Positions 55,697 through 64,000 of a stretch of DNA of 64,000 nucleotides are shown here, piece by piece. Origin of the DNA: Talinum fruticosum (Eukaryota > Streptophyta > Magnoliopsida > Caryophyllales > Talinaceae); assembly GCA_021018815.1 (NCBI GenBank), contig JAITYX010000028.1, positions 4,357,001 to 4,421,000 on the forward strand, in the 5' to 3' direction. Made by a program: the position numbers and the translations under genes. Each line of letters opens with the position of its first letter. Within the stretch, counting starts at the first letter, position 1. The notes under the pieces were generated by a model. It searched no databases, was not told the origin of the DNA, and worked only from the letters and a program-made list of their open reading frames with translations.

Positions 55697-55828
55697 AAAT
55701 TGTAAAGATCACACTTTGGGGAAAATTGTTTCTATGTTGGCTTCCCCTTGCCATCAATGTCTATTTATATGTCAAAGGTATATGGAATACAAGTCTACCA
55801 AGGAATCTAGCTACAAGAATTAGATATG
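55697..55828 (-). repeat. Copia 3 left LTR, truncated
   Basis: It matches 59940-60070 with only a few changes (for example CTTCCCCTTGCCATC against CTTCCTCTTGCCGTC), then switches to unrelated internal sequence at about 55829. Confidence 0.92.
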
Positions 55829-56054
55829 CACCGAGTAAGTGATCCCCGGACGAGTGATAGTGAGATAGATCAAGCAACCTATCAGGCGTCGATATTGGCT
55901 AGCATCGGGGATTGGATCATCGGAGTCGGATGAAAGCTTGTCGTTGTTGGATCATAGGGAATGAACTCGGTTTAGACCCAAGCATGCCTGTCTCTGTAAG
56001 AATGTCAAGAGTATATTTTCGCTGACACAAGAATAGCCCGAGTAGGAGAACATG

Positions 56055-59000
56055 CTACTTCAATACCCAAAAATACTTGAGAGGACCCGGGTCTTTCAAT
56101 TTGAAGCATGTATGCAAGTAGTCCTTAAAGGCGGCACAAAGATGCGTGTCATTTCCCGTAAGGACTAAATCATCAACATAAATCAGCAAGGTCAGAATTT
56201 TATTCCCTTTGACATACGTGAACAACGAATGATCTAATGGAAATTGCTTGAAATCCATAATCACAAAGTACAGAGGCAAGTTTAAAAAACCATTGACGAG
56301 GCGCTTGTCGGAGATCGTAGAGCGACTTTTTAAGTTTGCGAGATGACATTAGGTTTGGGAAGAATGAAAACCAGGTGGAAGCTTCTTGTAAATATCTTCA
56401 TCTAAATCTCCATGAAGAAAGGCGTTGTGAACATCCATTCGATGAATGGCCCACCCTTTGGTCTGCTGCTAATGTCAATAAGGTGTAGACGGTGACCATC
56501 TTGGCTACGGGAGTGAAAGTCTCATGATAATCATCCCCCTCAACCTGATGATTACCTAGAGTCACAAGGCGTGCTTTAAAACGCTCAACCGACCCATCTC
56601 GCATTATATTTGATCTTGTAGACCAATTTGCACCCAAGTGCCTTTTTGCCCGAAAGAAGCGAACCGAGCTCCCAAGTGTGATTTGCTTCGAGGGCAGCAA
56701 CTTCATGGGCCATAGTTTCCTCGCCATTGAGGATCCTGAATAGCTTGAGAGGAGTGGTGAGGCTCATCACCCGAAGTAATGGCCACTAAAAAACATGATG
56801 AGCCGTAGAGAATCTATCATAAGCAACAAAGTGGGACAAAGGATGGGAAATACTCGAAGACGCATTATAGGCTGGTGTCGAGGCAGGGGTGTTAGAGCAA
56901 ATAGCATGGCACACATAGTCACGAAGATGTGGTGGTGGTCGGCGAGTATCCTATGGTAGGTGGTCGGTGGTCGGAAATGGAGTTGGAATTCAGCTTCCTC
57001 TTAAGCATAGAAGGCCCCGGGTCATAATCCAAAGAGTTTTTGTTGGGCCCATCCGAGTGACCCGCTAAAATATTGGGGGCTGGAGGCTGCGGTACGTGAA
57101 GAAACGAAGTGGGTAGGTTTGGTAACGGGGAAGTGGGCAGGTCACGTAGGTCTGGTCTCAGCAGAAAAGGAAGGCCCACATGGGAAGTTGGAGGTATCGG
57201 GTGGGTTGGGCGGCGAAATGGAGCGTTGGCTTCATCCACTTGGGCCGTTGACGGATCATTAGGAGAAGGAGGCCCACATGTGGTGGGTTGGCTGAATGGT
57301 AATGGGAAATCACATGGTTGGTAGTCCAGATTGAATTGGGCTACTTGTTATTAGTGGGTTAGACCGAGTATTTGGAGTTGAGTTTTGAGTCATGGGCTAT
57401 GGTGGTGAAGATGAAGTAGGGCGAGAGGAAATACTTGTCTTGTAAAAAAACATCCCGGGACACAAATATTTTCTTGCTTTCAAGATCATAGACACTCCAT
57501 CCTTTTTGTCGTTGCGAATACCCCAAAAATAAGCGAGTTAGTTGCACGAGGATCAAACTTATCCCGATGTCTATCATGATTGTGTACGTAACATAAACAC
57601 CCAAATACTCTTAAGTCGTTGTAAGAAGGGTTTTTCCCAAACAACACCTCATAAGAGCTTTTAAATTTGTTTAGTTTTGTGGGTGTGTAATTTATAAGAT
57701 ATGCACTAGTAAGAACACACTCTCCCCAAAAACTAATAGGTAAGTTTGCTTGAAATCTCAAAGCTCTACCAACATTGAGGAAGTGACGATTTTTCCATTC
57801 CACCCGACCATTTTGTTGTGGTGTGTCTACATAAGAGGTTTCATGGAGAATCCCGTGGTTTTAAAAAAAATTGTTGAAGTTCTCCCTTAAACTCGAGTCC
57901 CATTGTCGCTACTTGACCTTCTTAACACATGTCTCGAATTAGGTTTTTACCATGGAATAGAATCGCATAATACGTTCACATGCTTCCTTTTTGTCTCTAA
58001 GTAAGTAAACCCAAGTAGCACGACTATAGTCATCCACCATTCACAAAAAATAGTGACACCCAAAAGAGGATGGCATATGGTACCTCCCTCACAAATCATA
58101 AAGAAGTAATTCAAATGGTTTATTTGCACGTGAAGTACTTAAAGGAAAACTATGTCTAGTTTGTTTAGCCCTATGGCATACATCGCAACAATTTGCAATT
58201 TCCTTTTTCAACTCGAATTCGCAAACAAAAGATAGAGAAGCTATATACCGGACGAAGGGTGTCCCAAATGTTGATGCCATCTCATAGTGTCATCTTTCTT
58301 CGATGCCACATATACCGAACCACCATGCATGCTCTTGAATAAGTACACCCTGTTGCTCGGATCACCCACACCAATCAATGCCTTTGAGGTGAGGTCCTGT
58401 ATTATGCAAAAATTTGGTCCATAAAAAACAACGCAATTCTCATCTATAGTCAACTTTTGAGTAGAAATTAGATTGCACTTAAAAGTTGGAATATATAGGA
58501 CATCTTTCAAAAAAATATGAGGACCAAGTTGAACAACTCCGGCTTTTTCAACTAGTACTTCCCTACCATCAGGTTGTCCAATAACTGTTGGAGGAGATAA
58601 ATTGTAGACATTGCGTAGTACTGCCCAATTAGAGGTTATGTGATGTGACGCTCCTGTATCCAATACCCATTTTAAGGAGTAATTTTGGGAAGACTTACCA
58701 CTTAAATTACCAATTTTCTCTTGATTCTACCTCTTTTTAAAGAGAGCAAATAAATGGTCCTCTTAAGAGGAAGTGAAATCCGCAAAGCCCAAATCACCTT
58801 CCAAACCTTTCTCGTGCTCACCTCCACTCTCATGGCTGCAGTGGGTTCTGTTGCTACTGTTGCCGACTTCGGCCATGGTGAGCCTGTTGAAGCCCAGATC
58901 CGGGTTTACGAAGGCTGCTCGTTCACCGTTGCTGTTTGTGTGAGATACTCCTCTATTTGTTTTCCCGGTGTTGCCAGCGCTCCAGTTCCGATTAGCACCG

Positions 59001-59763
59001 AAATTTCTGCCTGAACTGTTTCTGTTTGACCGGTGATTTCTCCAATTTGGAGGATATCCTATCAATTCGAAGCATTAATGTCGTTCATGCCCCGTTTTCT
59101 GACAATGGCTGCACTTGGGTTGACCTCCTGCTCCTCCTCGATTTACTTGTGAGGTCTTGAAGGCTGCTTCGTCCATGGCCGTTCTTATTGACCTGGTAAT
59201 TTGTTGTTGTCGTTCTTCTCTTACGATGGCCGCATATGCTTTATTGAGAGACGGGAGTGGTTCACTATTGAGAATAGTAGATCTGACGGTATTGAACTTC
59301 GTCGAGTTGAGTCCCATAAGGAATTTGTGCGATTTTTCTTCTTCAAGAATTCTGTTGATTTCTTTTGTAGGTCCACATTTGCATGTACAGCAGGTGCATC
59401 GAGGCAGTACTTGGTAAGTACCCAATTCGTCCCATAACGATTTGAGTTTGGTAAAATACGCAGTAACAGACAGGTCTACTTACTCGACAAGGTAATTTCT
59501 TGTTTGAGTTGATGAATTCGAATGGAATTACCTTGCAAATATCGTTCCTCTATGTCTGTCCATATTTCTTGAGCAGTATTTGCATATGCTACAGATCCAT
59601 GGAGATTTTTGTCGATGATATTATAGAGCCACGCAATCACCATTGAATTGGCTTTCTCCCAGGCATATGCCTCTGGGGTATTAGCTACTAGTTTTGTGAT
59701 AGTTCCATTAATGAAACCAAATTTGTTTTTGGATTTAGAGCATTGATGCAAATCCGAGACCAA
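56055..59763 (-). pseudogene. Copia 3 gag-pol polyprotein relic
   Basis: Minus strand in order. Gag (UBN2-like): ANSMVIAWLYNIIDKNLHGS (59763-59476) and KSHKFLMGLNSTKFNTVRS (59425-59075), then CCHC knuckle CSHCQKTGHERH. Protease: MDTGASHHITSN (58663). Pre-integrase: RWHQHLGHPSS and CDVCHRAKQTRHSFPL. Integrase: TPQQNGRVEWKNRH (about 57830-57800), FWGECVLTSAYLINYTP and VFGCLCYVHNHDRHRDKF. Reverse transcriptase: [12 protein letters not shown] (56770-56585), [30 protein letters not shown], and the catalytic LLIYVDDLVLTGND (56279-56055), followed by decayed KYF-and-later pieces to about 55900. Multiple stops and frameshifts. RNase H is absent. Confidence 0.9.
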
Positions 59764-59925
59764 TTACCATAATTATCTCCATTGAGGATGACAGGACTGA
59801 TCATATATCCAGGGTGATCAAATGAGCTTGGAAAATACAAGGATGTTAAATCATACCCTTCCTTGTTGTTGTTGGTGTTGTTCTCTCCTTTGTTTATCTC
59901 CCATTGTTAATTTTGTGTTTCGGAA

Positions 59926-59939
59926 AGCTTTGATACCAT
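59926..59939 (-). other. Copia 3 primer-binding site
   Basis: The minus strand reads TGGTATCAAAGCTT directly after the LTR end, a variant of the initiator-Met tRNA site. Confidence 0.8.
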
Positions 59940-60200
59940 GTAAAGATCACACTTTGGGGAAAATTGTTTCTATGTTGGCTTCCTCTTGCCGTCAATGTCT
60001 ATTTATATGTCAAAGGTATATGGAATACAAGTCTACCAAGGAATCTAGCTACAAGAATTAGATATGCACATAAACTCCTATGCCTAGAGGATTACAAATA
60101 TAGTAGACAACTAATACTCTCTCCTAAGCAGGATAAACCTTATCCCCAATATAAATCAACATTTCAATTAAAAAAATTGAAAAACATTATTTGTTCTATT
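59940..60200 (-). repeat. Copia 3 right LTR
   Basis: It begins TGTAAAGATCACACTTTGGG beside the primer site. The outer end lies somewhere near 60150-60200 and was not fixed. Confidence 0.85.
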
Positions 60201-60204
60201 TCAT

Positions 60205-60455
60205 CATCTTTCATTATTCATCAACCTTGCACTGCCCCTAGTTGTATCCTAAGAGAGGAGTAGGAGGAGAGAGAGTGGACATTAGGCACCCAATATCTGA
60301 GTCTTGTCCATCTACCAAGGAGGGATAACACGCTGAGAACCACTAGAAGGGGAGAGCTAGGAGGAGGAGAGAGAATGCGGCCTGATCTGACCAGCCGTTG
60401 GAGAGAGAGAAGGCACCGGAAACTACCACAAGGAGGAGAGAGAGTGTCGACCACC
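60205..60455. other. GA-rich flank
   Basis: Repeated GGAGGAGAGAGAG words. A similar GA-rich sequence continues at 62815-62930 on the other side of the hAT-like element, so the two were probably contiguous before that insertion. Confidence 0.5.
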
Positions 60456-60469
60456 GATAATTAGACCCG

Positions 60470-60850
60470 GCAATCGGGTCATTCGGTTCGGGTTAGTTCG
60501 GTTCGGGTTAACTTCGGTCGATCTTGTTCGGGTTCGGTTCGATTTCGGGTTCGGGTCAACTTCGGTTCGGGTCAACTTCGGTCAATCTCGTTCGGGTTCG
60601 TTCGGTTCCGGTTCGGGTTAACTTCGGTTCGGTTCAATTTCGGGTTAATTTCATTCGGGTTCGTTCGGTTTCGGTTCGGGTTCGGGTTTGGTTTGGGTTA
60701 ATTTCGGATCGGGTCAACTTTAGGTCGATTTCGGTTCGGATTGGGTCAATGTTAATTCGGGTGAGTTTCGAGTATGATTTCGGGTTAACTTTAGATCGGG
60801 TTAAAATCGGGTTGGGTCACTTTTTGGCCGAGTTGATATTCGGTCGTGTC
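60470..60850 (+). repeat. TTCGGGTTCGGT subterminal repeat array, left
   Basis: About 30 imperfect copies of TTCGGGT / TTCGGTTCGGG, all in the same orientation. Confidence 0.9.
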
Positions 60851-62424
60851 GTGTCAAATGTTTTTACAAAACCTTTTTGAGTTGAAAAAAATAAAATTTT
60901 ATAAAGTTAATATATTATTAATATTTTTTTTGATTTTACACGTTTGTTTCTATACGGATTAAAAATGGAACGTTGTTTATTAAAAAAAAATACTAGTAAC
61001 TTTTAAGAGATATAACTTATAAGTGTAAACATGCGAAATTTGAATATTTGACTCTAAATTTAAAACAAGATAAACCAAGTTGATATTTCAATACGTTGCA
61101 TATGTATAATTCAACTCAAACTTATTGATAAGTATCAAAAACGAAATCGCAAGACAACGACGATCCGATAGATATAAGAGTTAGGATTAACTGAAGTTAC
61201 TACGATGAATTGTAATTTGTAATGAATGAATTGAACTAATGTGAACCATAATTTGACGCTTAATTTTATACGATGCCAAGTCGATTTGGTCAAATTCGAA
61301 CTAGTACAATTTCAACCGAACTTATTTACAAACTACATAAATTAATAAAATCAAAATTACGAGATACCGACATAATAACAATACTAATAGACTAAATGGC
61401 AATAGTTCGAATTTTTAGAATGATTATATTTGATGTTAAATTTATAAAGATAATGTTAGAATAACTTAGATAAGTTCAAGTCGATACAATCTAAAATGAT
61501 CTTGATAAATCAAAATGAAAACCGAATATTTATCGATCACTAGTCATAATAACCAACTAAGAAGAATATCTAGTCAGTCGAGTCAATTGCTTATTGCTCA
61601 ACTCATAAGTACTCGACTTACGATTATTATCTTGTATTATAATTTTCCAACCAATTAATTGAACTAATTTGAACATTAATCTAGAGCTAAATTTAATATC
61701 AATTTGGTCAAATTCAAACTAGTATAGATTAATAAAAATAGAGTTGTGAGATACCGAGACATGGTAATGACTACTAATTTACTAAACCAAGTCTCATCAA
61801 TATTTAGTTAAGTACATAACTTATTCATTTAATGACTATATTTAATGTTAAACGGACTCGACTTAGATACGTTTGAGTCAATATAATCCCAAATAAACTT
61901 GATAAATCAAAGTGAAAACTAATACAATTCGAATTGAACTTATTTATACAAATTAAATTACACATTGTACACATATTTCATTATTTTTTAAATTATTTGT
62001 ATATTTACACATATTTCATTATTCTTTAAATTACATATATATTTACACGTCTTATTATTCTTTAAATTATATATTTTACCTTCATTTTCATGAACAAAAT
62101 AATAACTTATTTTGTAATGTAAATTCTGTAAACTTATTAATTAAATTAAATTAAATTCTATTAATAATATCTTATAGAGTTATAATATTAAAATTTCCAC
62201 CTTTTATTTTTTTTCCTCTTATTTGTTTAACAAAAATCAAGATTTTCATCTCTACTTCTACTCTAATAAAAATTAAAATTTTTATCACAAATTATAATTA
62301 GATTTTAGAGGGAAAGCTTCTCTCTTATTTTAGTTGTAAAAAAAAGGAACAAAAATAAAATAAAATAAAACAAACCAGATTTTGGAGGAAAGCTCCTCTC
62401 TTATGAGAGACTTGCCAAAAAAAT

Positions 62425-62755
62425 GTGGGTTGGGTCAAATTCAAATTCGGGTTGGGTCAAGTTTGAGTCACTTTTATTCAAATTTGGGTCCGATTCGGTT
62501 CGGTTCGATTCGGTTCGGGTCGTAATCGAGTCAATTATATTTCGGGTCGGTTTCGGTTTCGGTCGATTTGGTTTTGGATCGGGTCATTTTGGTTCGGGTT
62601 TGAATCGGGTTCATTACATTTCGGGTCGGTTCGGCTCGGTTCGGGTCGATTCATTTCGATTTTGGGGTCAAAATTGGTTCAACTGTTTCGGATGTCGGTT
62701 CGGTTTGGGTTTCGGGTTGTTCGAGTTGACCCATTCGGTTCGGGTCGGTTTTGTC
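62425..62755 (+). repeat. TTCGGGTCGGTTCGG subterminal repeat array, right
   Basis: The same word family as the left array, and also reading TTCGGGT on the + strand, so the two arrays are direct rather than inverted copies. Confidence 0.88.
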
Positions 62756-62812
62756 GAGTCTACTTATAATGAAGAAGATGACACTAGGAGTAGGACAAAG
62801 AGTTAGTGCCTA

Positions 62813-62818
<6 letters not shown>

Positions 62819-62851
<33 letters not shown>
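62819..62851. repeat. (GA)n microsatellite
   Basis: About 16 uninterrupted GA units. Confidence 0.97.
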
Positions 62852-62855
<4 letters not shown>

Positions 62856-62947
62856 TGGCCCTGAAGTCCGATTCTTTGAGTAGAGAGAGTAAAGGGAGGA
62901 GGAAGAAGAGAGGGGAGATATTTGGACAGTTGCTAGAGTAATTTATA

Positions 62948-63123
62948 CTCCCTTCGTCCCATAAAAGTTGTCAAAAGTTTTTATTTTGGATGTTCCAAAA
63001 CACTGTCAAAAATTCTTTATATGGTAAAAAGTGATCTTTCATTTGCAATCTATGAATGATAAATGTTATTCCCTTAACTTTATATATTACCAAAGTTTGA
63101 CAACTATTTAAGGATAGAGGGAG
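62948..63123. mobile_element. Stowaway-like MITE
   Basis: Left TA followed by CTCCCTTCGTCCC, and right GGATAGAGGGAG followed by CGTA. The arms pair over AAAGTTGTCAAA / TTTGACAACT. The layout matches Tc1/mariner Stowaway MITEs, with a slightly damaged right end. Confidence 0.7.
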
Positions 63124-63159
63124 CGTATCAATAAAAAAACGTTTAAAATAAAATGATTG

Positions 63160-63300
63160 ATTCCATTCCATAATTAAAACAATAGAAATGAAACCAATTT
63201 TATTCCTTTAACGAACCAAATACATAAAACCAAATAATCAAGTTCCATTCCATTCTTCCCATTTCCCATTCCATTTTACTACATCTGAAACAAACAATCC
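63160..63300. mobile_element. Harbinger-like fragment related to 37324-38237
   Basis: TTCCATTCCATTCTTCCCA, CCATTCCATTTTACTACAT and GAAACAAACAATCCTAA parallel the right arm of the 37324-38237 element (TCCATTCTTCCC, CATTCCATTCCACTATTGG, GAACCAAACAACCCCTAA). Only one end is present. Confidence 0.5.
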
Positions 63301-64000
63301 TAAGCGTATGTTCTCCATAATGAAACGAGGATTATTATCACAAGTAACGAACATGAATGTATTAGTCAATTTGGTTGAAGATATTTGTCTTGCATGACAT
63401 GCTTAAAATGTCTTGATTTTAGCCTATATTAATATATTTTATCATTTTTAAGAACAATGTTTTAAATAATTATGGCTACTAAAATGATAAAACTTTAATC
63501 TTTGGCAGCTATGCTAATGAGTACTAAAAAATGATACTCTAATAAAACCATATGAAGAAGATATGTCATATGTATAATTTTATAAATATAAAAATAATGG
63601 ATAAAAATATTATTTTTATACAATTTATAAATTGTAATATAATTTTACTATTCAATCATACCATTTTTTTTTAATTTAATGCATGATTATATAATTTGTA
63701 GGCCATGATAAGACGCTTAAGGACCCATATCATATAAGCATGAGTCGTTATATCTTAGTGGTCCTCGTGATTGAGATCTAGGGGATTATAGCCTCAATGC
63801 TGATTAGGAGGCTCCCTTGAATGTGTTAAGTTCCCAACGGATCTAGGAAATGCTTGCTACTATCCAACATTTGAGATAAAAGGTCAAAAAGTTATTGAGA
63901 TAGAAGGTCAACAAGTTATCTGATCCACAAAAAGATCAGCTATGGTCTAAAATGACCAGCATGGTTAGTTGAAATTCAAGGCAATGAAGGACCAAACACC
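63301..64000. other. Unassigned terminal stretch
   Basis: No gene or repeat recognised. Confidence 0.35.

Larger units (their letters stand above)
55697..60200 (-). mobile_element. Copia LTR retrotransposon 3 (gag to partial RT)
   Basis: The right LTR starts at 59940 next to the minus-strand primer site TGGTATCAAAGC. The left LTR copy (about 55697-55828) is almost identical over its length but truncated. The internal minus strand runs gag, CCHC, protease, integrase and part of reverse transcriptase; the end of RT and RNase H is missing with the rest of the left LTR. It lies about 650 bp downstream of the bHLH stop, in the opposite orientation. Confidence 0.9.
60462..62762. mobile_element. 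Large non-autonomous hAT-like element, 2.3 kb
   Basis: Left TAGACCCGGCAATCGGGTC and right TTTTGTCGAGTCTA are imperfect inverted ends. The flanks CCGATAAT (60454-60461) and CTTATAAT (62763-62770) match at 6 of 8 bases. Both arms (60480-60850 and 62425-62755) are dense arrays of TTCGGTTCGGGT words. The 1.5-kb centre is AT-rich with no coding. Open frames in the arms are repeat artefacts. Confidence 0.7.

Noticed and set aside
60524..60880. Long + strand frame of Val/Arg/Phe/Gly repeats, and its partner at 62423-62806.
   Set aside because: Translation of the TTCGGGT arrays of an hAT-like element, not a protein gene.
1..64000. tRNA, rRNA, CRISPR arrays or bacterial-type operons.
   Set aside because: None seen. 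The short repeats here are transposon subterminal arrays and microsatellites. The only tRNA-like words are retrotransposon primer sites.

Overview
This is nuclear DNA from a flowering plant, most likely a eudicot. The evidence is the AT-rich composition, spliced genes with plant-type introns, and a dense mixture of plant transposon families: CACTA, MULE, hAT, PIF/Harbinger, Stowaway, Copia, Gypsy and LINE. The species cannot be named from the sequence.

One host gene organises the window: a six-exon basic helix-loop-helix transcription factor of the bHLH128/bHLH129 type (FBH-related), on the + strand from 19409 to 55042. It encodes about 360 residues in only about 1.1 kb of coding sequence. 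Intron 1 alone is about 25 kb, and transposons inserted into introns 1, 2, 3 and 5 account for much of the 35.6 kb span.

Layout. 1-3176: relics of a Tat/Ogre-like Gypsy element, partly in inverted arrangement. 3180-16446: a complete but decayed CACTA transposon with intact ends and a TCT target duplication. It carries TNP2- and TNP1-like genes on the - strand and is itself interrupted by a 5.3-kb MULE (10294-15630). That MULE has a mudrA-type transposase and a convergent GRF zinc-finger gene. 16447-19200: unassigned DNA, a tract of repeated motifs, then the bHLH promoter. 19409-19783: exon 1. 19784-44782: intron 1, containing an hAT element (21412-22477), two Copia elements that have lost reverse transcriptase and RNase H (26037-29193 and 29746-about 31700), an hAT transposase pseudogene (32640-34260), MITEs, a PIF/Harbinger-like element (37324-38237), an ABCG transporter gene fragment (39456-39893) and a MULE inside a MULE (40075-42460, 41023-42172). 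44783-45181: exon 2. Intron 2 holds a LINE interrupted by an hAT (47759-48369). 49323-49436: exon 3. Intron 3 holds another hAT (50239-50771) and a decayed tandem copy of exon 4. 52224-52289, 52785-52853 and 54983-55042: exons 4 to 6, with a small MULE-like element in intron 5. 55697-about 60200: a third Copia element that keeps part of its reverse transcriptase. 60462-62762: a larger hAT-like non-autonomous element. 62948-63123: a Stowaway-like MITE.

How it fits together. The bHLH gene looks intact: every internal exon has AG/GT borders, the frame is maintained, and the DNA-binding and dimerisation segments are complete. Every recognisable transposon coding region inside the gene body lies antisense to it. 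The element boundaries, repeats and target duplications were found by reading the sequence directly. Family names come from remembered protein families and were not checked against a database.
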